A stretch of DNA of 64,000 nt from Catellatospora tritici (lineage in GTDB: Bacteria > Actinomycetota > Actinomycetes > Mycobacteriales > Micromonosporaceae). This document shows, in pieces, positions 7,394 to 15,984 of this stretch. The translations under genes were made by a program, and so were the position numbers. Location: positions 31,206-95,205 of the forward strand of contig NZ_JAHRCY010000030.1 of the NCBI RefSeq assembly GCF_019083965.1, in the 5' to 3' direction. Under the pieces are notes generated by a model, which saw only the letters and a program-made list of their open reading frames with translations, did no database searches and had not been told where the DNA came from. Each line of letters starts with the position of its first letter. Positions within the stretch are counted from its first letter, which is position 1.

Positions 7394-8497
7394 GTGCAGG
7401 AGGATCCGCTCACGCTGGCGCAGCGGCTCGCAGCCGACGGCGACCACGCCGGTGCGCTGCGCCTGGCCCGTGACCTGGAGGCCGAGTACGAGCAGGCGGG
7501 CGACCCGGCCGCCACGATGCTCGTCTGGGTACGCCTGTGCCTGGCCCGCTGGCTGGCCGTACAGCAGGAACCGGACCGGCCCGCCGCGCTGGCCGTGCTC
7601 GACGCGGCCGAGCTGACCTGGCGCACCCCTGTCGTCCAGGACTCGGAGCTGGTGCAGGTGCTCGGCGCCGAGCTGATGTCGCTGCGCAGTTTCGTGCTCC
7701 GCCAGCTCGGGTACGCCGCCGACAGCCTCGCCGCGGGCGAGCGGGCGTTGGCGCTGTTCGACGAACTGGCCCAGACCGCGCCCGAGGTGCTGTCCGCCGT
7801 GGGCCACGTGCCGATCCTGCTCAACCGGGGCGCGGCGCTGGCCGACCTGGGCCGGACCGCCGAGTCGCTGCCGCCGCTGGCCGAGGCGCTGGAGACGCTG
7901 CGCGCGAGCGGCGCCGCCCATCGCGAGGTGGAGGTCGAGCTGCTGGTGCTGCGGGGCACCTCGCTGACCCTGCTCACCCGCTTCGACGAGGCCGAGGCCG
8001 TCGAGCTGGAGGCGATCGCGTTGGCCCGTACCGAGAGTGGCCGCGCGATGCGACATCTGCTGGCCACCGCGCTCAGCAATCACGCCACCACCTTGATCCG
8101 CATGCGGCGGCATGACGAGGCGCTCGTCTCGGTCGGTGAAGCCATGGCCGTGCTGCGGGAGACCGACGGCGAGCCGGTGACCGCGGCGCAGCGCCGCCGC
8201 TGGTGGCTGCCACTGTCGACCGAGGCCGAGGTCCTGCTCGCGCTGGGGCGGCGGGAGCAGGCCGCGCGGTCGGCCCGGCGGGCCGAGCCGATCCTGCGCG
8301 AGTACGCCGATCAGGCGCCGCTGCTGGTCGCGGGCTCGCTGGCCAACGTGTGCCTGCTCCTCGGCGAGGCGGAGGATGATCCCGGCTACGCGCGGGAGGC
8401 GCTGGCGCGGCTGACCGTGCTGAACGACCGCTTTCCCGGCCGCTACGAGTACTGGTGGCGCCGCGCCCGCGACCTCGTCACCCGGCTGGGCGCCTGA
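7394..8497 (+). CDS. Tetratricopeptide-type repeat protein, unknown role
   Basis: A 367-residue all-helical protein with regularly spaced A/L/R-rich helix pairs (for example LAQRLAADGDHAGALRLARDL, LAAGERALALFDEL, LIRMRRHDEALVSVGEAM, LLALGRREQAARSARRA), typical of TPR solenoids. There is no enzymatic domain, signal peptide or membrane helix. The start is taken at GTG 7394, which follows GGGAGG by 8 nt; the longer in-frame reading upstream would translate the tandem repeats and palindrome. It probably acts as a protein-interaction scaffold. It could be a stand-alone relative of the TPR half of SARP or LuxR regulators. Confidence 0.7.
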   Translation: MQEDPLTLAQRLAADGDHAGALRLARDLEAEYEQAGDPAATMLVWVRLCLARWLAVQQEPDRPAALAVLDAAELTWRTPVVQDSELVQVLGAELMSLRSFVLRQLGYAADSLAAGERALALFDELAQTAPEVLSAVGHVPILLNRGAALADLGRTAESLPPLAEALETLRASGAAHREVEVELLVLRGTSLTLLTRFDEAEAVELEAIALARTESGRAMRHLLATALSNHATTLIRMRRHDEALVSVGEAMAVLRETDGEPVTAAQRRRWWLPLSTEAEVLLALGRREQAARSARRAEPILREYADQAPLLVAGSLANVCLLLGEAEDDPGYAREALARLTVLNDRFPGRYEYWWRRARDLVTRLGA

Positions 8498-8587
8498 CCG
8501 GGGTCAGCTCAGCGCGGCGACCGGGGTGAGTTCAGCGCGGCGACCGGGGTCAGCTCAGCGCGGCGACCAGGGTCAGCTCAGCGCGGC
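8496..8587. repeat. Four tandem 23-bp repeats covering the 3' end of the sigma gene
   Basis: The unit GACCGGGGTCAGCTCAGCGC + GGC repeats at 8496, 8519, 8542 and 8565. The last unit contains the final codons and stop (TGA, 8575-8573) of the minus-strand sigma gene, so the array looks like serial duplication of that gene's 3' end into the convergent gap. Confidence 0.85.
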
Positions 8588-9871
8588 GGCCTTGCGCAGC
8601 AGCACCGCCCGTTCGCGGTCGTTGCCGCACAGCCGGGCGGCCAGTTCCAGTTCGGCCCTGGCCTCGGTGTCGCGGCCGAGCCGGGTCAGCAGCTCGCCAC
8701 GGACGGTCGGAAGCAGGTGCGAGCCGGACAGGCGGCCGGAGACGGCCAGGTCGTCGACGAGCGACAGCGCCTGGGCCGGCCCGTACGCCATGGCGACGGC
8801 CACGGCCCGGTTGAGTTCGACGACCGGTGACGGCGCGACCCGGCCGAGTGCCTCGTACAGCAGCACGATGCGTTCCCAGTCGGTCTCGGCCACCGACTCG
8901 GCCGACGCGTGGCAGGCGGCGATCGCGGCCTGCAGCCCGTACGGCCCGAGTCCTCGTCCCATGGCCGCGGCGCGGTCGAGCGCCGCCAGGCCGCGCCGGA
9001 TCGCCGACCGGTCCCACCGCCGCCGGTCCTGGTCCTCCAGCAGCACCGCCTCGCCGTCCGGCCCGGTGCGGGCGGGGAACCGCGCGGCGGTCAGCTCGAA
9101 CAGCGCGAGCAGCCCGGACACCTCCGGCTCGGCGGGCAGCAGCGCGGCGAGCATCCGGGCCAGCCGGATGGCCTCGTACGCCAGGTCGGTGCGCAGTAGC
9201 CGGTCGCCGGCCGTCGCCGTCGAACCCTCCGTGAAGATCACGTAGAGGACGCTCAGGACTCCGCCGAGCCGCTCGCGGCGCTGCTCGGCGGGCGGCAGCT
9301 CGAACGGCACCGCCGCCGCGGCGATCGTCTTCTTCGCCCGGGTGATCCGCGCCTGGATGGTCGGCACGGGCACCAGGAACGCCCGCGCGATCTCCTCGCT
9401 GCCCAGACCGCCGACCACGCGCAGCGTCAACGCCACCCGGGCCTCGGGCGCGAGCACGGGATGGCACGCCACGAACATCAGCGCGAGCACGTCGTCATCG
9501 ATCCGGTCGGGGTCCCACAGCAGGCTGTCGGCCCGTTCCGGGGTGGTGCCCGAGGTCAGCTCGCCCTCGGACAGTTCGCCCGCGAGCAGGGCGTATCGCT
9601 CGTCGCGGGCCGAGCGGCGGCGGAAGCCGTCGATGGCCCGCCGCCGCGCGGTCGCCAGCAGCCAGCCGACCGGGTTGGTCGGGACGCCGTCGCGCGACCA
9701 GCTCACCAGGGCCTCGGCGACAGCGTCGGCCGCCACGTCCTCGGCCAGCGCGAAGTCCCCGGTGTAGCGCGCGAGGGCGCCGACGATGCGGGCGGCCTCG
9801 ATGCGCCATACCGCCTCGACGGCCCGCCGCGCCGACTCGGCGGTGGGCGGGCCGTCGGTCGTGGTGGTCAT
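8573..9871 (-). CDS. ECF42-like RNA polymerase sigma factor with C-terminal TPR extension
   Basis: A 432-residue protein. Region 2 is at residues about 15-85 (AVWRIEAARIVGALARYTGD, LAEDVAADAVAEAL, NPVGWLLATARRRAIDGFRR). Region 4 follows a linker (ARVALTLRVVGGLGSEEIARAFLV, IQARITRAKKTI). The extra 220 residues are TPR-like helices, the hallmark of the ECF42 (SIG41/DUF6596) group. Its ATG shares one base with the stop of the DGPF gene (TGATG). ECF42 factors are typically encoded with DGPF proteins and lack a classical anti-sigma; the C-terminal domain is thought to control activity. Confidence 0.92.
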   Translation of the reverse strand: MTTTTDGPPTAESARRAVEAVWRIEAARIVGALARYTGDFALAEDVAADAVAEALVSWSRDGVPTNPVGWLLATARRRAIDGFRRRSARDERYALLAGELSEGELTSGTTPERADSLLWDPDRIDDDVLALMFVACHPVLAPEARVALTLRVVGGLGSEEIARAFLVPVPTIQARITRAKKTIAAAAVPFELPPAEQRRERLGGVLSVLYVIFTEGSTATAGDRLLRTDLAYEAIRLARMLAALLPAEPEVSGLLALFELTAARFPARTGPDGEAVLLEDQDRRRWDRSAIRRGLAALDRAAAMGRGLGPYGLQAAIAACHASAESVAETDWERIVLLYEALGRVAPSPVVELNRAVAVAMAYGPAQALSLVDDLAVSGRLSGSHLLPTVRGELLTRLGRDTEARAELELAARLCGNDRERAVLLRKAAALS

Positions 9872-10290
9872 CAGAGCTGGCCGGTCCGCTCGCGCCACGC
9901 CCGCTCCCGGATGATCCACTCGTTGTCCTGCGGGAACTCGTCGATGGTGGGCACGCGACGGATCTCGCACTTGGAGCCCGGGAAGCCCGGCATGCGCTTG
10001 GCCCACTCGACCGCCTCCTCCTTCGACGCCACGTCGAGTAGGTAGAAGCCGCCGAACAGCTCCTTCGTCTCGCCGTACGGGCCGTCGGTGACCACCGGGG
10101 TCTCGCCGCTGTAGTCGATCACCACGCCCTGGGACGGGTCGTCCAGGCCCTCGGCGGCGACCAGCACGCCCGCCCGGATCAGTTCCTCGTTGAAGCGGCC
10201 CACCGTCTCCAGCATCTGCTCGAACGGCGTCTCCATCATCTTCGCCATGGACTCGTCCGTGCCCCGCATGATCAGCATGTACTTCGCCAT
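9871..10290 (-). CDS. DGPF/YCII-domain protein, sigma factor partner
   Basis: A 139-residue YCII-fold protein. It starts MAKYMLIMRGTDES and carries VVTDGPYGETKELFGGFYL, the DGP(F/Y) signature that names the family, then a ferredoxin-like tail with EIRRVPTIDEF. AAGGAGAG lies 6 nt before ATG 10290. It is first in a two-gene operon with the ECF42-like sigma. DGPF proteins have a possible catalytic His/Asp pair in the wider YCII family, but their role with ECF42 sigma factors is unknown. Confidence 0.92.
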   Translation of the reverse strand: MAKYMLIMRGTDESMAKMMETPFEQMLETVGRFNEELIRAGVLVAAEGLDDPSQGVVIDYSGETPVVTDGPYGETKELFGGFYLLDVASKEEAVEWAKRMPGFPGSKCEIRRVPTIDEFPQDNEWIIRERAWRERTGQL

Positions 10291-10364
10291 CGTGATCTCT
10301 CCTTGGTGGTGAGGGTCGCGTGTCAACCCTCTCACCCACAGGTCGAACGGCCCGGCGGCCGATC

Positions 10365-10409
10365 GACAGCCCGGCAGAAGTTTTTCGCGACTTTTTCCGC
10401 CGGGCTGTC
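10365..10409 (-). terminator. Terminator hairpin after the fused permease gene
   Basis: GACAGCCCGGC pairs with GCCGGGCTGTC around a T-rich 23-nt interior containing two TTTTT runs. It lies between the minus-strand permease stop (10418) and the DGPF promoter region. Confidence 0.65.
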
Positions 10410-10417
10410 GTCCCTGG

Positions 10418-11953
10418 TCAGGGGGCGGGCGGCAGGGTCACTTCGGGCTTGGCGGTCTTGCCGGTGCGCAGCGTCAGCCGGTCGAGGAACAGCACCTGTA
10501 CGGCGGCGACGGCCGCGGCGACCAGTAGCAGGACGGGCAGCGGATACGCCCAGCCGACCGGGGCGTCGTCGGCCCCGAACCGGTTCACGATCTGGACCAG
10601 CAGCACCGGCAGCGGCATGCCGGACGGCTCGAGCGACACGATCAGCGGCCACCACAGGTCCTGGGCCGCGGCGACCCAGACCACCAGGCCGGCCAGCGCC
10701 ACCACGGGCAGGGCCCGGGTCCAGCGGACACCCCGGAACAGCAGCGCGCTGCCGAACAGCACCGGCACGCACAGCGAGGCGGGCGGGATCAGGGCGAGGA
10801 ACTCCCCGGCGTCGCCGCGGTGGGCGAAGGCGTCCGGGGTCAGCACCGGCAACCCCGTGAACAGCCACGGGGCGAACGGCACCAGCAGGAGCCCGCTGTA
10901 GCGGCCGAGCGGCCGCAGCGCGCCGATGCCGTATCCGGCCAGCGCGGCGGCGGTCACGCCGACGACGGTGGAGATCAGTGGCGGCATCCAGGTGTTGACC
11001 AGGTGTCCCAGGACGTCCGACCCCATCGCCTCCGTCGACAGCGACAGCGACCGCAGCAGCACTGGCATCAGCCCGGCCAGGCCGACCAGCACCGCCACCC
11101 CGGTGGCCAGCACCGACACCACCACCCAGGTGGACCGGTCACCCGGTGCCGGCGGCTCGGGCTGGTCGGCGGGCTCGATCCGGGCCCGGGACAGGATCAG
11201 CCAGCCCGCCACTCCGACCCCGAGCACGGCCAGCAGCAGCCACAGCAGTGCCGCCCCGGCCGAAGCCTGGCCCAGCCGGGCATAGCGGAACGCGGAGTCG
11301 AAGATCAGCAGGGCCGGGGTGCGCAGCCGGGCGGCGTTCGGCCCGGCGAGCAGGAGCGGGAACGTGAACGACTGCGCGGTGTACGCCAGGGACGTCGCCA
11401 CGATGATCGCGCTGACCAGCAGCGCGCCCGGCCAGGTGTCCCGTAGCCGGGTCGAGCGCCGGAAGACCAGCAGGTACGCGGTCGCGCCGAGGCCGACGGC
11501 CAGCCCCGCGAACGCCGCGAACTGGGCCAGGTAGGCGTTGAGCGTCGGGTCCTCGAAGGTCAACAGCCAGGAGACGGCGGCGACGGTGCTGCCGACCGCC
11601 GCGATCGGCAGGGCGAACGCCAGCCGCAGCGTCCACCGGCCCGCCTTGCCGGCCCGTGCGGCCAGCCAGGCCAGCGCACCGCCGCAGACCAGCGTGGCGG
11701 CCGCGAGGGCGACGCCGAGCAGCAGCGGGCCGACCAGTGACTCGGCGAACCGGCCGAACAGCGTGGTGTAGTTCTCCGTGCCGACGGAGTCGCTGGGCAG
11801 CCTCATCAGTGATGCGTCGGTGAAACTCGTCCGCACCGTACGCACCGTGGGCACGACGTACCCGGTGATGAGCAGGATGAATGCCGGGATCAGCGCCAGC
11901 AGTCCGAACAGGACGCTGAGGTTGCGGCGGGGCGGTGTCGGGGTGTCTGTCAC
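10418..11953 (-). CDS. Fused two-domain ABC sugar-type permease, orphan
   Basis: A 511-residue membrane protein that looks like MalF and MalG halves in one chain. The first half has LIPAFILLITGYVVPTVRTV, SFTD and ENYTTLFG, the classic start of sugar permeases. A second block from about residue 250 (STWVVVSVLATGV, LVNTWMPPLISTVVG, ALAGYGIGALRPLGR) resembles the second subunit. About twelve helices are visible. No ATPase or binding protein is adjacent. GTG 11953 lacks a Shine-Dalgarno but follows TAGCAT by 8 nt, suggesting a leaderless mRNA. It probably shares a general MsiK-type ATPase, which is inference. Confidence 0.7.
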   Translation of the reverse strand: MTDTPTPPRRNLSVLFGLLALIPAFILLITGYVVPTVRTVRTSFTDASLMRLPSDSVGTENYTTLFGRFAESLVGPLLLGVALAAATLVCGGALAWLAARAGKAGRWTLRLAFALPIAAVGSTVAAVSWLLTFEDPTLNAYLAQFAAFAGLAVGLGATAYLLVFRRSTRLRDTWPGALLVSAIIVATSLAYTAQSFTFPLLLAGPNAARLRTPALLIFDSAFRYARLGQASAGAALLWLLLAVLGVGVAGWLILSRARIEPADQPEPPAPGDRSTWVVVSVLATGVAVLVGLAGLMPVLLRSLSLSTEAMGSDVLGHLVNTWMPPLISTVVGVTAAALAGYGIGALRPLGRYSGLLLVPFAPWLFTGLPVLTPDAFAHRGDAGEFLALIPPASLCVPVLFGSALLFRGVRWTRALPVVALAGLVVWVAAAQDLWWPLIVSLEPSGMPLPVLLVQIVNRFGADDAPVGWAYPLPVLLLVAAAVAAVQVLFLDRLTLRTGKTAKPEVTLPPAP

Positions 11954-12016
11954 GACAACGGATGCTAGCCCGAGCAAACGATGTGGACAGTCGGCCACAA
12001 TCAGCCTCCCGCCGCC

Positions 12017-12093
12017 AAGATCGTTAAAGTTGCCGGGCAACTGGGCGAAAGCGGGGCGTCCATTCCCCCGATCGCCCGGCAACTTGGGTGATC
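12017..12093 (+). repeat. Dispersed nested palindrome, diverged copy D
   Basis: It starts AAGATCG, has the inner hairpin AGTTGCC-GGGCAACT, then CGAAAGCGGGGC, ATTCCC, and closes with GCCCGGCAACTT...GATC. Block order and length (77 bp) match copy C at 38112 with different arm sequence. It occupies the gap between the divergent permease and sigma genes. Confidence 0.6.
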
Positions 12094-12219
12094 CAGGCGT
12101 CAGCCGCGCGATGTGGTGGCGGCGGTTCCGGCCCGGATATGGTCGCTGAGCAGCACAAGCAGCGGCGACGTGACCTGGATCACGGGAACTCGCGCCGCCC
12201 GGGGGACAGAGAAACGGTC

Positions 12220-12840
12220 ATGGAGTCGAGTCTGCGCGCCCGGATACGAGCCGGCGATGCCAGCGCGTTTTCCGAGCTGTTCGACCAGTACGCGCGGTCG
12301 GTCTACAACCACGCGTTCCGGCTCACCGCCGACTGGTCGGTCGCCGAGGACGTCATGGCCGCCACGTACCTGCAGGCCTGGCGCTCCCGCGGCCGGATCG
12401 GCGACGAGGGCGGCTCGCTGCGCCCGTGGCTGCTCGGCATCGCCACCAACGAGGCCCGCAACCACACCCGCAGCAACCGCCGCTACCGGGCCGCCGCGTC
12501 GGCGCTGGCCGCCGCCGAGCTCACCGAACCCGACCACGCCGACGAGGTGGCCGGGCGGCTGGACGACCGGGACCGGATCACCGCCGCGATCGGCGCGCTG
12601 GCGCTGCTGCGCCGCCAGGAGCGCGAGGTGGTGACGCTGTGCCTGTGGGAGGGCCTGGACTACGAGTCGGCCGCGCGGGCGCTGGGCATTCCCGTCGGCA
12701 CGGTGCGCTCCCGCCTGTCCCGCGCCCGGACCAGGCTGCGGGCGCTGGTCGAGGCGGCGCCGCGCGGCGTCCGGAACCCGGCCCGGCCCGGTGGACAGGT
12801 AACCGATGGCGTCGTACTCGCACAGGAGGTCAACCGATGA
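12220..12840 (+). CDS. ECF-type RNA polymerase sigma factor
   Basis: A 206-residue sigma-70 family factor. Region 2 is SELFDQYARSVYNHAFRLT...WSVAEDVMAATYLQAWR and ends in PWLLGIATNEARNHTRSNRRY. Region 4 is LALLRRQEREVVTLCLWEGL...YESAARALGIPVGTVRSRLSRARTRLR. The ATG at 12220 follows GGGGGACAGAGAAA. Its stop overlaps the ATG of the next gene (ATGA), so the membrane partner is co-translated and is the natural candidate regulator. The target promoters are unknown. Confidence 0.93.
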   Translation: MESSLRARIRAGDASAFSELFDQYARSVYNHAFRLTADWSVAEDVMAATYLQAWRSRGRIGDEGGSLRPWLLGIATNEARNHTRSNRRYRAAASALAAAELTEPDHADEVAGRLDDRDRITAAIGALALLRRQEREVVTLCLWEGLDYESAARALGIPVGTVRSRLSRARTRLRALVEAAPRGVRNPARPGGQVTDGVVLAQEVNR

Positions 12841-13586
12841 AGGCGCACCCGCCGTTCGACCCCTCCGAGCGGGCCGAACTCGCCGAACTGCTGCCCGACC
12901 CTGGCTACCGCGAGCTGCCGCCGGGTCGACACGAACTGCACCGCGAGCGGCTGCTGGCCGCGATCGCGCCACCGCCGCGCCGGGCGCCCCGGCGCGCCCT
13001 GCTGCGCCCGGCGCTGGCCCTGGCCTCGCTGATCGTGGTCGCCGGGGCGGTCGCGGCGGTCGCCACGACCACCGGTCGCGGCCCGGCCACGGCCGTCCCG
13101 ACGCCCGCGGTGTCGGAACCGGTGGCGGCCACCCCGGGGGGCGCGAACGCGAAGATCCGCGCGTACGGCACCGTCCGCCAGCTCACCGAAGCCGCCGACC
13201 TGGTGGTACGCGGTGAGGTGGTGCGAGCCGAGGGCGCCGGTGCCGAGCGGGGCGCCGTGTTCCGGGTCGACGAGGTGCTGCGCCGGGCGGCCGACCTGCC
13301 CGAGGCCACCGAGCTCACGCTGCGTACGCCCGAGATCGAGGGCATGTCCCGGCTGGAACCGGGTCAGCACACCGTGCTCTACCTGGCCGCGGTCGACGCC
13401 CGAGCCGGGACGTACACCCCGCTCAGCGGTGACTTCGGCGTGTTCGACGTGGTCGGCGGCGAGGCCGTGGCCCGGTCGCAGACGATGGCCGTCACCGGGC
13501 TGCGCGAGGAGGACGCCACCTCGCGGGGGCGCCGGTTGACGGTCACGCTCGACGACCTGCGGGCACTGGCCCGGGAACAGGGCTGA
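12837..13586 (+). CDS. Single-pass membrane partner of the ECF sigma, possible anti-sigma
   Basis: A 249-residue protein. The N-terminal 60 residues are cytoplasmic and charged. One transmembrane helix lies near residues 60-78 (LRPALALASLIVVAGAVAAV). The exterior domain has AYGTVRQLTEAADLVVRGEV, a conserved VDEVL, LEPGQHTVLYLA and LSGDFGVFDVV. No HxxxCxxC zinc motif is present, so it is not a classical ZAS anti-sigma. Position and ATGA coupling suggest it controls the sigma factor. The exterior domain is repeated in the lipoprotein encoded just downstream. Confidence 0.75.
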   Translation: MKAHPPFDPSERAELAELLPDPGYRELPPGRHELHRERLLAAIAPPPRRAPRRALLRPALALASLIVVAGAVAAVATTTGRGPATAVPTPAVSEPVAATPGGANAKIRAYGTVRQLTEAADLVVRGEVVRAEGAGAERGAVFRVDEVLRRAADLPEATELTLRTPEIEGMSRLEPGQHTVLYLAAVDARAGTYTPLSGDFGVFDVVGGEAVARSQTMAVTGLREEDATSRGRRLTVTLDDLRALAREQG

Positions 13587-13702
13587 GAACCCGGTCGAGA
13601 AAATCGGGAACCCCGGGGCTCGGGCGCACAGATACATGAGGAAGGCAGCGCCGCATCCGGGCAGGACCGTCCGGGCGGCGCCAGACGCAAGGAGCGTTCC
13701 TC

Positions 13703-14305
13703 ATGGCATACACCCCCCGCCGTATTCGCACCCGCGCCCTGGCCGCCGCCGCGGCCGTGCTCGCCGCGGCGGCGCTCGCGGCCTGCGGCAGCACGGACCC
13801 GGCGACCCCGGCGGCGGCTCCCGCGACCAGCGGTGCCGCCGCGTCGACCGAGGCCAAGCCGCCGGTGCAGGGCAAGCTGCGCGGATTCACCACGGTCAAG
13901 GACCTCACCGCGGCGGCCGACCTCGTCGTGCGCGGCCAGGTCGAGGCGGGCGGACTGCGGGTCGACGAGGTCCTGCGCGCGGCCAACGGCGCCGCGGCGA
14001 AGGTCGGCGACCGCATCGCGTTGACCGGCCTGAACGGGCAGGTCGTGGACATGGTGAACATGTCGAAGCTGGAGCCGGGACAGACCGTGGTGCTGTACCT
14101 CGCCCAGGCTGAGGGCAGCGCGTTCAGCACCCTCAGCGGCGACTTCGGCGTCTTCGACGTCACCGGCACCGGCGACCAGGCGGTCGTGACCACCCGCTCG
14201 CCGGCGATGGCGGTCACCGGGCTGCTCGCCGAGGACCCGACCGCCTCCGGCAAGGGCTTCCACACCACCCTGGCCCAGCTGCGCGCCGTCGCCGCCCAGG
14301 CCTGA
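13703..14305 (+). CDS. Lipoprotein paralogous to the exterior domain of the upstream sigma partner
   Basis: A 200-residue lipoprotein with lipobox LAAC near residue 28 and a Ser/Ala/Thr-rich linker. Its domain reads TTVKDLTAAADLVVRGQV, VDEVLRA, LEPGQTVVLYLA, LSGDFGVFDV, MAVTGL, in the same order as the preceding membrane protein. AAGGAG precedes ATG 13703. The duplication suggests both bind the same ligand or each other outside the membrane. No enzymatic motif is seen. A strong terminator follows. Confidence 0.8.
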   Translation: MAYTPRRIRTRALAAAAAVLAAAALAACGSTDPATPAAAPATSGAAASTEAKPPVQGKLRGFTTVKDLTAAADLVVRGQVEAGGLRVDEVLRAANGAAAKVGDRIALTGLNGQVVDMVNMSKLEPGQTVVLYLAQAEGSAFSTLSGDFGVFDVTGTGDQAVVTTRSPAMAVTGLLAEDPTASGKGFHTTLAQLRAVAAQA

Positions 14306-14313
14306 CCGACCCG

Positions 14314-14353
14314 CGGTGGCGGCGCCCCGGCACCCCCGGGGGCGCCGCCACCG
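14314..14353 (+). terminator. Terminator hairpin after the lipoprotein gene
   Basis: CGGTGGCGGCGCCCC (14314-14328) pairs perfectly with GGGGCGCCGCCACCG (14339-14353) around a 10-nt loop. Confidence 0.85.
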
Positions 14354-14403
14354 TGCCGCAGGGGCATCCGGAAGATCGTCGACTGCGCTAGCGTCTGCCC
14401 ACG

Positions 14404-15984
14404 ATGCGAGCACTCGACCCCACCCCACTCGGCCCCGGCTGCGTCCACCAGCCGATCACTCACGATCCCGACGTCCTTGGACTGGGCCAGCCCGTCAAGG
14501 ACCTCGCCGGAGACACCCGCCCGTGCGACCGGTGCGCCGACGCGCGCTGTCCCGTCGGCGGCTATCCCCGGCTCGCGGCGTTCCGGATCCGCGCGGCGCA
14601 GCTGGTGGCCCGGTTCGGGTACGAAGTGGATGTCGAGGTCAACCAGGGCTCGCACGGCATCGACCTGATCTGCCGCGTCGACGGCGTCGCCTGGGTCTGG
14701 GAGTTCAGCACCGACGATCCGGCGGCGGTGGCGCAGGCGGTGGACAACCGCGACCACATCCTGGCCCACCTGCGCGCCGAAGGTGTGCGTGCCGAGCCCG
14801 GCCCGGCCTTCCCCGAGGCCGAGTTCGGCCAGGGGTACCTGCACGGGCACGAGTACATCGTGGGGGTACGGTCGCATCCGGCCGAGCCGGGCGTCGAACT
14901 GCTCGACGTGTACGCGTGTGTACCCTGCCACCTGGCCGACCGCTGGCACTACCCGGAGCTCGTGCTGCACAACCGTCGCCTCGAGGACCTGCTGATGACG
15001 CAGATGCACCACTGGCACGGCGGGGACGAACCGCCGAACCGAGTCCGCGAGCCCAGCGAGTACCACAGCTCCCACCTGTACCTCAGCCTCGACGGTCCCG
15101 GTACGCACCTGGATCTCCTGCGCCTGTGGTTCACCCTGGTCCCGGACCTGGTCGACCCTGACCGGCGCCGTCAGCTGGCGGCAGAACCGGAGCCGCCAGG
15201 CACCCAAGGCGCACCGGGCGCACCGCCCGACCGGGGTGAGCCGGGAACCGCGGCGGCGGTGGTCACCTGGGAGGCTGACGACCTCGATCGCCTTCGGTGG
15301 CGGCGGTTGACCTCCGGCAGCTACGCCGACCTGCTGTCCCACGTCGGCGCCTCGGACTATGCGCAACTGTGGTTCGGGCAGCACAACCCATATGGCTGGG
15401 CGATGCCGGGCAGGGGCGAGAACCACCACGTCTACGGATACAGCCGTCGGCACAACGAGAGCACGCTGGTGCTGGCGGCGGTGTTCAACGACGCGATGCT
15501 CGCCGACCGGGCCTTCGGACAGCGGCTGCTGGAAGTCGCGCGCCGGATCGTCGAAGCCGCCGACCCCGGCTACGCGGAGATCGGCTATGAGCAGTGGGTG
15601 CCTGAGGCCGGACTCGACGACATGACCAAACTGGATCGCGTGCTCTACCGGCATCCGGTCGACTCGATCGCGGCGCAGCGCAGCCTGCTGCGCGGCTACA
15701 GCTGGCTGACCGTGGTGCCGGGCGAACTCGCCGACCGGCTCGGCGGTGCCGCCGCGACGCGCGCCACCGGTGCGTTCCACCAGGTCGAGACGCTGCCGCA
15801 GGGTGGGCTGTGGCTGCTGGCCACCGAACACTTCGACGAGTACGACCCGGTGGCGGCCCGGCGGGTGTTCGAGGCGCTGGCGCCTGTGCTGCCCCCCGGC
15901 CGACCGGCGCGGACCATGTCGGAGCCGCACCTGATCATCCTGGAGGACGCGCGCGTCGGTCGGTCAGGGGCGACCGGTCGATGA
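14404..15984 (+). CDS. Large hypothetical protein with Cys-rich N-terminus
   Basis: A 526-residue soluble protein of no family I recognise. The N-terminal 50 residues contain a CxxCxxxxC cluster (PCDRCADARCPVGG) that could bind zinc. Residues about 60-110 (FRIRAAQLVARFGYEVDVEV, IDLICRVDGVAWVWEFST) have the alternating acidic/hydrophobic look of a nuclease or restriction-like fold, but the catalytic set is not convincing. A low-complexity linker near 258-285 separates a C-terminal domain that ends LIILEDARV. The ATG is 9 nt after TAGCGT, so the mRNA may be leaderless. It overlaps the next gene by ATGA. Confidence 0.75.
   Translation: MRALDPTPLGPGCVHQPITHDPDVLGLGQPVKDLAGDTRPCDRCADARCPVGGYPRLAAFRIRAAQLVARFGYEVDVEVNQGSHGIDLICRVDGVAWVWEFSTDDPAAVAQAVDNRDHILAHLRAEGVRAEPGPAFPEAEFGQGYLHGHEYIVGVRSHPAEPGVELLDVYACVPCHLADRWHYPELVLHNRRLEDLLMTQMHHWHGGDEPPNRVREPSEYHSSHLYLSLDGPGTHLDLLRLWFTLVPDLVDPDRRRQLAAEPEPPGTQGAPGAPPDRGEPGTAAAVVTWEADDLDRLRWRRLTSGSYADLLSHVGASDYAQLWFGQHNPYGWAMPGRGENHHVYGYSRRHNESTLVLAAVFNDAMLADRAFGQRLLEVARRIVEAADPGYAEIGYEQWVPEAGLDDMTKLDRVLYRHPVDSIAAQRSLLRGYSWLTVVPGELADRLGGAAATRATGAFHQVETLPQGGLWLLATEHFDEYDPVAARRVFEALAPVLPPGRPARTMSEPHLIILEDARVGRSGATGR

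Noticed and set aside
7175..8587. CRISPR-like arrays at 7175-7258 and 8496-8587.
   Set aside because: Units are directly contiguous with no unique spacers and no cas genes are present.
13543..15930. 795-codon minus-strand frame opposite the lipoprotein and hypothetical genes.
   Set aside because: Antisense shadow; the plus-strand genes have ribosome sites, ATGA coupling and a lipobox.
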